The notes beneath the pieces were generated by a model, which saw only the letters and a list, made by a program, of their open reading frames with translations, searched no databases and was not told the origin of the DNA. Shown in pieces: positions 20,324-29,963 of a DNA stretch of 64,000 bases. The position numbers and the translations under genes were made by a program. This DNA comes from Didymella arachidicola. Lineage: Eukaryota; Ascomycota; Dothideomycetes; Pleosporales; Didymellaceae. The first letter of the stretch is position 1. Each line of letters starts with the position of its first letter. Where the stretch lies: contig CM049985.1 of assembly GCA_016630955.3 (NCBI GenBank), forward strand, positions 2,728,001 to 2,792,000. Reading direction: 5' to 3'.

Positions 20324-21032
20324 ATGAAAATCATCAAAACTGTTGGTCTCGTAATATATGCTCTTCTCATCAAAGCCACAGCAGCTAAGAGCTGCGTCGT
20401 ATGTCCACCCCTACGCCTCCCTTCATACGCGCAAACTCACCACTTGCTAGGCCAAAGCCCAGCTCTCCTGCGACGCCAAAGTCTGGCCCCGCGGTAGCCC
20501 GGAAGCCCGCTGTACCAGGATAGAGTACCTCGACTGGACGAGCCCCTTCAGCCGGGCTAAAGCATCGTGTTTCTGCGGCGACAAGGGCAAAGCGATACTC
20601 GAACGCTACTGGTCCTGTTTCTACCAGCGCGCATTTGCGTGCCCAAACCGCTCTCGCGGATTCGCTACGAGCTACATGATCTGGCGTAAGTATCCCAACG
20701 CTCGAACGTGGTTACGTGGAGGAGGTCACTCATGCATAAGTGTAGTGGAAGAGTCTTGCTTCCATCGCCGCAAGCGCAGAAACTTCGGCAACGACGATTG
20801 GAAGCCGACGCCGCCTTGGGAGCAGCTTGGAGATGCAGAAATGGGACGGCACTATAACCGTAGTGATCCATACCAGTACAGCTTCGACAGTGTCAAGACC
20901 GCAAAAGGAGTTCTATGGCATGGATGTAGTGCTCATATTCCAAAATCCTATGGTAAGGGATGGTCTGAGCTTTTGTACAGATATGGAAGCCAGGGGGATT
21001 TAGATTTAGTGGTCTCTCAGGTCGGCATATGA
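20324..21032 (+). CDS. Small secreted cysteine-rich protein (effector-like)
   Basis: Three exons, 20324-20398, 20451-20685 and 20746-21032, with introns of 52 nt (GTATGT...TTGCTAG) and 60 nt (GTAAGT...GTGTAG); frames join exactly to give 198 residues. The first about 20 residues are a signal peptide (MKIIKTVGLVIYALLIKATA, cleavage likely at ATA-AKS). The mature part is rich in Cys, Trp, Tyr and Arg: cysteines occur in KSCV, LSCDA, ARCTR, SCFCGD, WSCF, FACPN, ESCFH and HGCSA, nine in all. No transmembrane segment or known domain is seen. It resembles fungal small secreted proteins of unknown fold, often host- or competitor-directed. It lies about 1 kb from the transposon and next to a broken secreted-protein gene. 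Role is inferred only from secretion, size and cysteine content. Confidence 0.72.
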
Positions 21033-21635
21033 GTTGTATTCAAGTCCCCGATTCCAAGAAATATAAGAGGCAGTCAGTGTTTATAATAATATGAGCCAAT
21101 TACTCATAAACCTCCTAAATCCATCCTTATGTCGGGCCATTTTCATAACGCCTGCCGGGGGGGGGGGGGGGGGGGGGGGTTCTCATTCCTGGGACATACA
21201 TCCTATAGTCGCGACAAGTCATTAATAGATAGGATCATTCTCAGAGACGTAAAGTGATTGGATTATAAACCATCAGCTTGGAGGTCTTCAGCATACCGAA
21301 AGTAGATTGCACAGTACTGCAGACTGCGGACTCTGATCTGAGAGTTTTGTACCCAGATTGATGAGGATTCAGCGGTGTATATGGAGAAGGACCCCAGACA
21401 TAATTACGTACCCAAAGCTCCTGGTAGAAGAAATTCACGTTACCTGCCCCGGTTTTTCCCCAATGTTGACAGAAGAACACCAAGTGAGATTTCAAGGCGA
21501 AAAGCAAGAGCAAACATTCACATATTCACAGTATGCATGAGAAAAGTATTTGTGAAAACCAAGCAGAAACGTCGTTGGGATTAATATACTTCAGAAATTA
21601 TACATACATATATGGGCAGGAGGGAGCCAGGCAAC
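21033..21635. other. Intergenic region with long G tract
   Basis: Holds 23 consecutive G at 21157-21179 and no supported gene. It is the convergent 3' region of the secreted-protein gene and of the secreted-protein pseudogene. Confidence 0.6.
21157..21179. repeat. Homopolymer of 23 G
   Basis: Uninterrupted G run, the longest homopolymer in the window; able to form G-quadruplex structure and prone to length error in sequencing. Confidence 0.9.
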
Positions 21636-22031
21636 CTAGTTGCGCCTCTCAGCGGCGTAGAACCAGGCCGGGAGGCGGCCAATACTGTGTAAAAATATTA
21701 AAAACATAACGTCCGAGCCAAACAGGCCGGCGCCTACGCCCAGCACGGGGACAGCCGAGCTCCAGTCGAACCTGGCCTTGATGGCCTTGAGGGCCTCCGC
21801 GGCCTCCTTGTTGGCCTTGGAGGCGTTGTCGTTCGGCCGGCCGTAGCCATCGCAGGAGCAAGTAACCCCGCGGGCGGCAGCAAAATTTTCTTCGACTTCG
21901 CCGAAGAAATCGGCGGGAGCTGTCTCGATGGCGACGACGTCGCGGGCGAGCTCCGGGGAGACTTATATGCCTCCAACGAGGACTTGTGCCATAAGGGCGA
22001 GGAGGGCCACCATCATGGTGGAGAACTTCAT
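21636..22031 (-). pseudogene. Small secreted protein gene with an in-frame stop after the signal peptide
   Basis: The ATG at 22031 opens a clean signal peptide (MKFSTMMVALLALMAQVLVGG). Codon 23 is TAA (21965-21963). The same frame then runs on for 108 codons to TAG at 21638-21636: VSPELARDVVAIETAPADFF..., a CSCDGYGRPNDNASKANK segment, an Ala/Lys helix (EAAEALKAIKARF), a hydrophobic stretch (VPVLGVGAGLFGSDVMFLIFL) and a basic end. Continuity of frame and composition across the stop argues for a recent nonsense change; CAA to TAA is the simplest. No intron with proper splice sites removes it. Alternatives are stop readthrough or a base-call error. The family is not recognised. Confidence 0.6.
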
Positions 22032-22476
22032 GTTGGTGGTGCGGTGTGGTGTGGTGTGCTTTGTTGTCTACAACACGGTTAGCAATGCTCAACATATACT
22101 CATTGATGTTCAGGGAAAAACTCACGGTTACGGGCCTACGCCGGGTTAAAGAAAAGAAAAGGAAGACAGGAGGACGCCGGTTTTCTTTTGTAGTAAACAG
22201 ACTGGTCCGATGGTGACTGCTACAGTGTCGAAGAGCTGCTTCATGTTTGGAAACAATGCAGTCGCATCCAACATGGTGACTACCTCCCTGCACATGGATG
22301 ACGTAACGCCGACAGGAAAAGGAGCATCGCTGTAGCAGAGGGAAATGGCCTCGAGTGGAGGGAGACCAGAACGTAGGATATCCTATTAAAACTTAGTAGT
22401 TATGTGAGCTGAAGAGAAATGAAAGTACCGGGTATCTCATTCTTGCCGTGCCCAAGAACGCCAGAACAAAAGCCCA
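22032..22476. other. Intergenic region
   Basis: Promoter side of the secreted-protein pseudogene and 3' region of the RBR ligase gene. No gene or repeat recognised. Confidence 0.55.
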
Positions 22477-24423
22477 TCATATTAGAAATTTCTCAAGAAC
22501 CCCCTCAACCCATCCTTCCCAGTCCCTCTTCTCAACCCCAAACACGTCTCTTCTCTTCCCCTTCCCAACCTCGTTCTTCAATCCCTTCTGCGCGTCCTCA
22601 CCCTGACTCGCCCACCACTCCGCTTCAGCAGCCTCTTTCGCCCTCTTCATCACTCTCTCCTCATCCTCGACACGGTACAAGTCGCACTTACTACACTCCC
22701 TGCATGTTTCGCCAGGTCTCTCACGGAAGTGCTGACAGAAGTGATGATATCCCTCTTCGGCCAGGCCCTTGCGGCAGATGTAGCACATTGAATACCCACA
22801 CAAACAGACGAGCTTGTTGCAACCTTCCGACTTGACGAAGCCGAGGTTGCACTGCGGACAGGTACGTTTCACCGCGTCCGTCGTTGCGCGCTCAAGTGTC
22901 AGGCGGAGAGATGTGAGCTGTGAGGAATAGCAGGTATGTGGATCGTGCCAAGGTGCCGAGCAGGAGAGGCAGGACGCGCGGCTGCAGGTTGGTGAGAGGC
23001 ACTGGAAGCGGAGGCCTCGACGCTTCAGGTGGATACGGCACAGGGCGGCTTGAAAGGGCGTGATGATGGGGACGCGGAAAAAGAGTGCGAGAAAGGCGTA
23101 AAAGAGGACGATGAGAAAGACGATGGTCTGTGTGGCTTTGAAGCACAGTAGTTCGAGGAGCGGGACGGATTCAAGTGATGCTAGAGCGATAGGTCGAGGC
23201 TTGGGTCGAAGGCTTGCAAGCAACTCTGCATTCGCGAGAGCAAAGTCGTCCAGCTCGGCGTATGAGCAGAACGGGCAACGAGCTAGCGGGAGCTGCGACT
23301 TGATCAGTGCCTCGTTATTGAAGCGTTCGTCAAGCTTCGTGACATTGTCGTCACCGTCTTTCTCGTCCAGCAACGCACGGCGAACGAAGCTTAGCGGTAT
23401 GCAGCCTGGACAGTCTCCGACAGTCAAAGGTGCTATACATTTGAGTGTGCATAGCTCCGTGTTGATGTTGCGTGCCCAACCCTGATCGTACAGCGCGGCG
23501 CTGATGGCGTGTCGAACGCAGCGGAAACAGATATAGTGGCCATCAATGTCACAGGTAGACATCTGCTCCAGCGTATTCGATACGAAACAGCATTCGCAGT
23601 CATACATCTCCCCCTCTCGCTCTGCCTCAACTTCGTGCAATCTCCAAGCTAAGTCATAGTCCTGTTGAAGCTGCACGCTTCGCTGCCTGGCCAACTCAGG
23701 TACTATGAGGTTCTCGTAAAGCTCACGATCCAGCTCGTCGTCTCTGGTCTTAACAAGGAGCGGTGTACGTAGGCGTCCTGTTCTAGCATCTGCAGCTGTC
23801 CATAACACTAGTGGGTGATCCTTCGCAGATGGAGCTTTTCGACGCATGAGAAAGTTTGTGATGCTCGACCTCCAGCTCTTACTTGACAGGTCCAGGAGGG
23901 TTGGCCTGGCTTGTGTATAGCTCCAGTTGAACTCAGCCAACACAGCCCTGATTGTAGAGTGGCTTAGGCCCTTGAACTCCTGATACAGCGCCTGCTTTGC
24001 AGCTTCCTTGTAGTGGTTCGATCGAAAGGTATCCTCAAGCACGAGAGGCTTGCCACGAGTGTCTTTTGCATTGTCTCGTTCGCGGTACTTGTATTTGTGC
24101 GCTGTCTCCCTTTGCTCTTCCTGCTCTGCTAGCATCCTATAACGCCCTCGAACCCACTTGTCCCCATGCTTCAGTAGTGCTTCGGTTATGACCTGCAGCC
24201 TGCTTTCTTCGCTGAAGGAGGACAGCATTTCCCGGAAGACCTCGGGCTGCACATCTGGGAAGATGTGTGTCAAAGCCTGCAAAGAGGCGTTGAGGCTGCA
24301 CAAGTCGGCCTCTTCTGCAGCATCTTTGCGATGTGACGGCGGCGAGCCTGTTGCCACATGCGGATCGGTCGAAGGGCGTCGCAGTATCGCAGGGCGTACG
24401 AGGGAAGAGAAGACGGTGGCCAT
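22477..24423 (-). CDS. RBR (RING-IBR-RING) E3 ubiquitin ligase, RNF216/TRIAD3-like
   Basis: Single exon, 648 residues; ATG at 24423 begins MATVFSSLVRP. RBR ligases take ubiquitin from an E2 onto a RING2 cysteine and pass it to a target. The N-terminal half is helical and soluble, with a region near residue 40 (SLNASLQALTHIFPDV) that could bind ubiquitin. RING1 starts YDCECCFVSNTLEQMSTCDIDGH and continues CFRCVRHAI. The IBR part contains LARCPFCSYAELDDF, a hydrophobic insert (QTIVFLIVLFYAFLALFF, possibly membrane-inserted) and FQCLSPTCSRASCLSCSAPWHD. RING2 is CPQCNLGFVKSEGCNKLVCLCGYSMCYICRK, with the expected catalytic cysteine in the GCNKLVC area. A charged tail (ERVMKRAKEAAEAEWW) follows, as in RNF216. 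The substrate is unknown. The membrane-like insert is unusual for the family. Confidence 0.88.
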   Translation of the reverse strand: MATVFSSLVRPAILRRPSTDPHVATGSPPSHRKDAAEEADLCSLNASLQALTHIFPDVQPEVFREMLSSFSEESRLQVITEALLKHGDKWVRGRYRMLAEQEEQRETAHKYKYRERDNAKDTRGKPLVLEDTFRSNHYKEAAKQALYQEFKGLSHSTIRAVLAEFNWSYTQARPTLLDLSSKSWRSSITNFLMRRKAPSAKDHPLVLWTAADARTGRLRTPLLVKTRDDELDRELYENLIVPELARQRSVQLQQDYDLAWRLHEVEAEREGEMYDCECCFVSNTLEQMSTCDIDGHYICFRCVRHAISAALYDQGWARNINTELCTLKCIAPLTVGDCPGCIPLSFVRRALLDEKDGDDNVTKLDERFNNEALIKSQLPLARCPFCSYAELDDFALANAELLASLRPKPRPIALASLESVPLLELLCFKATQTIVFLIVLFYAFLALFFRVPIITPFQAALCRIHLKRRGLRFQCLSPTCSRASCLSCSAPWHDPHTCYSSQLTSLRLTLERATTDAVKRTCPQCNLGFVKSEGCNKLVCLCGYSMCYICRKGLAEEGYHHFCQHFRERPGETCRECSKCDLYRVEDEERVMKRAKEAAEAEWWASQGEDAQKGLKNEVGKGKRRDVFGVEKRDWEGWVEGVLEKFLI

Positions 24424-24749
24424 GGTGCTGTGAGCGTCGTCAACGCTCCACAAGCCGGTGTGTTTTGCCGTACATTAGTACATAGGTACCAAAGTTCACC
24501 AAGTTAAGCGTTGTAGGAATGTAACAAGCATTCCGAATTAAATAAGTGGACAAGGGAAGGGGGAAGTGGTGCGGAGGTGGGCCAGGAACATTAAATGATC
24601 GCCCCGGAGAATGACGCGGATTCGCCGGGTGTTCACGTGCGCGCTCTCAATTCACGGCTCTGGCCGTTCGAAAAGCTGCCGCGAATCCTCATAAGCACTA
24701 CGGGGTCCTTTTGACATTCTTGGACAGGTTTTGCCACGAGGAAAGATGA

Positions 24750-25685
24750 CTACGAAGGACCATATGTGGATCTACTGTCGCCAATAACGCCCCAGAACTC
24801 TTCCACAATCTCTCTCTGACCGCTGCTTGCAGGTCTGACTGCAAGATACCTTCGATTATCAATTGGTGGATCCCAGTTACCCGGATGTCCATCGACAATC
24901 ATGCCGCCGGCTTCGTTCAAGATGCACCAAGCTGCCGCAACGTCCCACGCCCAGCATCCGCATTCCCAGAACATATCCTGCTGACCAGCTGCGATACGGC
25001 AGATTGTGATTGCGGCAGATCCTGTGCATCGCAGAGAGTTCGCGAACTTCCCCCCGGTTGCCTTTGTTCTCGCCAGAGTGGTGAAGACCTTCAGGTTCAA
25101 TTCGAAATTGACGCCCTCGCGGTCGCTGCCCCACTCGATACCGATCATCGCAGGCCCCAGTCCTTGCAAGGGGCCAGTCCTTAAGGGCAACTCTTGCATC
25201 GTCCCATCTCGGTGTACGTATGCACCCAAGCCTTTGATGGCTGTGTACAGCTCCCCTAAGAATGGATTGAAGACGACGCCAACTGTGGGTTTCTTGTCAA
25301 CGACCAGCCCAATGGATATGCAAACAGCTGGAAAGCCATGGACAAAGTTTGAGGTTCCATCGATCGGGTCCAGGATGAACGTTGGTTCATTCGTGATTAC
25401 GGTCCCCGGAGTGTATGTTTCTTCTCCCACGAAGTCAAACGTTGGATACTGTGCCTTCAACCCGGTCGATATGAGCGCCTCTACAGCTTTGTCCGTCTCG
25501 GTAACGATGTCGGCCGCTGCGATCTGTGAGCAGTCTGGTTGCCGGCCGTGTCCTCAAGGTGACCTACTATTCTTCTTCGACAGACTGTTGAACGCTGACG
25601 GGTTGGCGGACAAGATGATGTCACCGCCTGACTTCGCAAGCCTAACGAGGCATTCGCAGATTTCTGTCAGTGGCAATTTCTGCAT
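24750..25685 (-). CDS. Inositol monophosphatase family enzyme
   Basis: Two exons, 25685-25568 and 25516-24750, over a 51-nt intron (GTAGGT...ATCGCAG); the second of two nearby AGs was used because it alone restores the frame (KKN-TADIVTETDKAVEALI). 294 residues, normal length. Mg-dependent sugar phosphatase: metal and phosphate residues are visible in FVGEETY, the LDPIDGTSNFVHGFPA signature and WDVAAAWCILNEAGG near the C-terminus. It most likely hydrolyses inositol-1-phosphate in inositol recycling; the fungal quinate-cluster protein QutG has the same fold, but no quinate genes are adjacent. An in-frame ATG at 25784 would add 33 residues; the shorter start matches the family better. Confidence 0.88.
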
Positions 25686-26470
25686 CTCTATCAGTACTAA
25701 GACGTTTGATCTGGTCTGTCCGAGTGCAAAGCTGTAGGGGGCGATAATCGATTCTCGCTCAGTATGCAGGCTAAAGCCAGGCATGACTCCTACTGTTGGT
25801 CGTACACCCGTAGAGCTTCAGCCTTGCTGCACTTCGTATGCTTGGCCTTCCTTGTTCTGCAGGCAGAGCCTTTCAGGGTGGGTGCTTACCCCTCATTTCC
25901 GGCTGTGCGTGTAAGATGGTGGCAGGATTGTGAGCTGGCCGCGAGCATGTGCATGATTTGCACGCTACATGGGCTTCCGTGATCAAATCTCTTCCGCGGA
26001 AGACTGCTGCCTTATTAAATGCGCTGTTCATGATTGTGCTGGTGAGCCAGGGATGGTACTTGAATATTCTCTGGCAAGGATCGAGTAGAGAAGTTTGATT
26101 GAGAGAAGACGTACTTTGGGAGTTGCTACTCAGTTTTGAGGGTCTTGACTGTCGGGCAACAGTGTCCTAGGCGCATGTCTGAGTTGCTTGAGAGCGTCCC
26201 TGATACAAGCCACACGGCATGAGAAAACAGAAAACAGCCCAATAGCCAACAGGTAAAATCTATCAGGATTATTGGCCACAAAAAAAGCACGAATGATCAC
26301 TCTGCCGTGCCAGAGAGGGTATGTGCTCAGCAATGGTGGCCTGGGTATGACATACCTTGTCGACGCCTTGAAGGCCTGGTATTGACCAGTGGTCATCTGT
26401 CAGTGCGTAAGAGCTTTATTCTGGATACTGCGACCACATTCACTCTCTGCGCAACGAGCACAAACTGAAG
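25686..26470. other. Divergent intergenic region
   Basis: Lies between the starts of the inositol monophosphatase gene (minus strand) and the HET gene (plus strand). No further feature recognised. Confidence 0.6.
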
Positions 26471-28237
26471 ATGGGATTTTTCGACACATTGGTCTTGCCG
26501 CAGGACCGTATCGCGGTCCGGTTCATAAGGCTCGAGTTGCATAGCGGCTCGGTCAACAGTCTCGGCAACGAACTACGCGGCATAGTGGAAGTATCTGCCT
26601 TGGATGAGGCTCCTGAGTATGAAGCGCTGTCATATGTCTGGGGAGGTGAAGAGCGCAGAGTCGAGATTCAGCTCAACGGTCAACCTTTCTCTATTGCGCC
26701 GAACCTACACGAAGCTTTACGGCAGTTCAGCCTCGATCGTAACGATGCCGATGTCTCGTACAAGCGGCTCTGGGTGGACGCCATCTGCATCAACCAAACA
26801 GATGATGCTGAAAAGTCGACTCAAGTTATGCAGATGGCAAAGATATACGCCAAAGCCAAGAGGGTGCTCATGTGGTTAGGCGAAGCAGACAACTCCAGTG
26901 AGCTTGCCTTTGATACACTCCGACGGTTTGCGGTGAACGATGGGACGACGGATGGCCAAGCCACTAGCGCCGCTTTGTACCCTGGGCGACAAGAGAGAAG
27001 GCACGCTATCGACCAGCTGGCGAAGAGGGCATACTTCGGGCGTGTCTGGGTGATTCAAGAGGCTGTTGCTGCAAGAGTCGCGATTGTTGTCTGTGGCTCA
27101 GAGTCCATGGATCTGGATACCTTCTCTCGGGCATTCAGTCGCGTCACCGGGTCAGGCTTCTATCCTTATTCCGAATCTGGCGCTGTGAATGTCACCGGGC
27201 TGGGGAAATGGAGGAAATGCTTCCTCCGCACACCGCCGTCCCAAGAGAGAGATGCCGCGCTCGAAATTCAGACGCTGCTTATGTACTCTCGCGACAAGGA
27301 ATGCAAGAACGACCGTGACAAAGTATATGCGCTTCGAGGCATCAGCACGCAGCGATTTGCCGACGGTGTGATCGTTGACTATGCGAAGTCTCCAGAGCAG
27401 GTATACATCGATTGCGCCAAACACTGGCTCACTATTCGAGCTGACTTACGAGTACTCTCCACGATTGAGCCCCAACATCTGCGGAAGAGTTCGTTGAAGT
27501 TGCCATCCTGGGTGCCAGATTGGTCACAGTCCAATCATCACTCCGGTGTGATGCAACGATACTTCCGCTTCGTGCCCGAGAAGTTCTTTTGCACTGCAGG
27601 GCGAACGACACCTAAACTGGCATTCTATGATAATCCTGATACGCTCAGCCTGGAAGGCTTGCATTTTGATAGTGTGGCAAAGGTGGTCAAAGTCAAGCCT
27701 TCCTTACATACTGCTATCGAAGACAGTGCTAAGTCACTCGTACTAAAGTCGTTTGAGAGTTTCGCCCTCGAAGTAAGCTCAGCAATGACATACACACATA
27801 CTGGGGAAGCCTTTGACAGAGCTCTCCTACGCACAGTAACTGGAGATCGTACCGGACTTTCGTCGCGGGTGGCCGATGAGTTCCGAGCTAAGTATCTGAC
27901 CAGATATTCCACGTATCGTCTGGACCGCATCGCCTCGCTCGACGACCTGCCGTTAATCGCGTGGAGAGAGCTCACGATGACCGTCAATCAGGTTCTTCAC
28001 GACAAAGACATCTTTGTTACCGCGAAAGGGTACATCGGCATTGCAAGATCAGGAATTGAAGTGGGAGACATGGCCTGCATCTTCTCTGGCGGTGAAGTGC
28101 CATTTCTCGTTCGGCTACTTGACAAGTCTCAGAAAGAGTTCAGGCTCGTAACCGAGAGCTATATTCACGGCATCATGGATGGCGAAGCTGCGTCAAGCCT
28201 GGAAGGCCCCGGTAGACAGCCGTTCAGGCTTATATGA
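26471..28237 (+). CDS. Heterokaryon-incompatibility (HET) domain protein
   Basis: Single exon, 588 residues. The HET domain (about 50-200) shows its three blocks: YEALSYVWG, the middle KRLWVDAICINQTDDAEKSTQV with MAKIYAKAKRVLMWLG, and YFGRVWVIQEAVAA. HET proteins of ascomycetes trigger cell death when unlike individuals fuse, and many are thought to be general self/non-self sensors. The C-terminal two thirds (DKVYALRGIS, LPSWVPDWSQ, GMACIFSGGEVPFLVRL) is typical of the large solo HET class, in which the last block recurs near the end. No NACHT or WD40 part and no partner gene (such as a SesB- or PLP-type gene) is adjacent, so its trigger is unknown. Uninterrupted by introns, as usual for the family. 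Confidence 0.93.
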   Translation: MGFFDTLVLPQDRIAVRFIRLELHSGSVNSLGNELRGIVEVSALDEAPEYEALSYVWGGEERRVEIQLNGQPFSIAPNLHEALRQFSLDRNDADVSYKRLWVDAICINQTDDAEKSTQVMQMAKIYAKAKRVLMWLGEADNSSELAFDTLRRFAVNDGTTDGQATSAALYPGRQERRHAIDQLAKRAYFGRVWVIQEAVAARVAIVVCGSESMDLDTFSRAFSRVTGSGFYPYSESGAVNVTGLGKWRKCFLRTPPSQERDAALEIQTLLMYSRDKECKNDRDKVYALRGISTQRFADGVIVDYAKSPEQVYIDCAKHWLTIRADLRVLSTIEPQHLRKSSLKLPSWVPDWSQSNHHSGVMQRYFRFVPEKFFCTAGRTTPKLAFYDNPDTLSLEGLHFDSVAKVVKVKPSLHTAIEDSAKSLVLKSFESFALEVSSAMTYTHTGEAFDRALLRTVTGDRTGLSSRVADEFRAKYLTRYSTYRLDRIASLDDLPLIAWRELTMTVNQVLHDKDIFVTAKGYIGIARSGIEVGDMACIFSGGEVPFLVRLLDKSQKEFRLVTESYIHGIMDGEAASSLEGPGRQPFRLI

Positions 28238-28558
28238 TCGCAGACACCGTGAATTTGCTTTTCCATTATGTCAGAATGAACCGTCTTTGTTTGCAGACCC
28301 CTTTCGTCTGATAAGGATTACATGTTCACATGAAGCCTGGAATCCGTGGTCCGTTGGGGATCAAAGTGGTCTGCTGACAATCTGTTGAGGTGCTGCAAGG
28401 AATGGGCGCGTTGCAGGAGTGCCACTTGCGACTTCTACTGGTAAGCCTGATCGGCACAGCCCCCGCGCATCTCACGCATAGAAGCGAATCAAGCAACCAC
28501 ATATTCTGAGCGTGCATAAATGGGCGCATAGTGCATATAGCCACCGTCAAATTTGCTC
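28238..28558. other. Short intergenic region
   Basis: Between the HET gene and APA2; nothing recognised beyond 3' and promoter sequence. Confidence 0.55.
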
Positions 28559-29579
28559 ATGGCAAGCCATGAACCGCTACCCTATGCAACCTCAACGACA
28601 GACCGACGCACCCTACAGAGCAATGCAATGGTCCAAAGACTAAATGAAGAAGATGCGCTGGAAAGATTCGACAGATTGAAGGCTCTCGGTATCATATCCC
28701 ACGGACCCTCGAGGCCGGTTGCGTATACGGACAATGGGTTTCAGGTACGACTGCTTGTAACAGGCGTATGGACTCTACTGACGGTCAACCAAGTTTGAGT
28801 TTCGCATATGCCCATCATGGTCGAAAAAGCCGTTGACGGTGACGGATACACTCGATCACGACAACCGCCCAGAGCCCGAGAAGTTCGGCCCCGGCAGTGA
28901 CATCTACAGGAGCCACCCAGATCAGGTCATCACAATTATCAACGGCACACACACACTTGCTTTGAACATATTCCCTGTCTTTAGACCACAGTACTTGCTT
29001 CTGACGACAGACTCATATCGATCCCAGGATGAGTCACTTGACAGCAGGGACATAGACGCAGCCTGGAAATTCCTACACTCGACGACCACACCACACTTTG
29101 TGATGTACAACTGCACGAAGCATGCAGGCTGTAGCAGATATCATAAGCACATGCAGATCCTACCCAAACCAGAAGTCGAGGGCGAGTTCCGTTTCTTCCT
29201 GGATGGCCCACACTCCGACGTTCAAACTCCGTATGTGCATTTCAAGCACTTCTTTGCAGAAGAAAAAGCGACAAACAGCGCGATCGTCTTTGACATCTAT
29301 CAAAACCTCTTGGAACAGTGCAAGGAAGTGCTTGACAGCACCCAACCGGCCCTTGATGGCTTAGTTCCACACAATGTTCTTCTCGTTCAAGACTGGATCG
29401 CCGTTATACCGCGACGAAGAGGCGATGTACACGGCATTGGAGCAAACTCGGCTGGGATGATGGGTATGCCCACAATTTCTAATGATAAGCTTTTTAAGAC
29501 GTGGATGGACATTGGTCCAGCAAACGTGCTTTGTGAGCTTGGTGTTCCGGCGGAATGCGAAGAGGTTCTGATTGCCTAA
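28559..29579 (+). CDS. APA2: Ap4A phosphorylase (ATP adenylyltransferase)
   Basis: Two exons, 28559-28744 and 28794-29579, joined over a 49-nt intron (GTACGA donor, CTGACGG branch, CCAAG acceptor), phase 0, giving 323 residues. The enzyme splits diadenosine tetraphosphate with phosphate to ATP and ADP in the cytosol. The histidine-triad-related motif is CSRYHKHMQILP, in which His-Lys-His-Met-Gln holds the nucleotide-accepting histidine. Other blocks typical of Apa1/Apa2 are NIFPVFRPQYLLLTTDSYRSQDE, FVMYNCTKHAGCS and HNVLLVQDWIAVIPRR near the C-terminus, followed by NSAGMMGM. The start MASHEPLPYATS at 28559 gives the normal N-terminus. Confidence 0.93.
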
Positions 29580-29963
29580 TGCGACTGCAATATCTACTTC
29601 CTGAGTGCTCTTCTCTTTGAAGGTAATCGGTCCTGTCGGGTAGTCTTGGTTGAACTTGCGGCCGCTTGGAGCCGGGGCGCGACTTGTTAATTTCACGATG
29701 ATCACATGCTCTACGGGAGCATACTGGAGCCTCCACAGTTACCATTTTACGTTAAAGCATGACTTCGTTATCATACTACGTAAATATATCCCAATCTATG
29801 GTCAGCAGGACGATACATACGCAGCCATTTACCCAACAAGCCTACAATGCAAAAAAACGAAATTTACAAGACAGCGCGAGCAATCTGGAGACACTGAAAG
29901 CCCCCTGGCACCCAGCTGCCGATCATGTCGAGCCTTTGTGTGTCCTCATGGGTTGCCTTGAGC
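29580..29963. other. Convergent intergenic region
   Basis: Separates the 3' ends of APA2 and the permease gene; no gene recognised. Confidence 0.6.
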
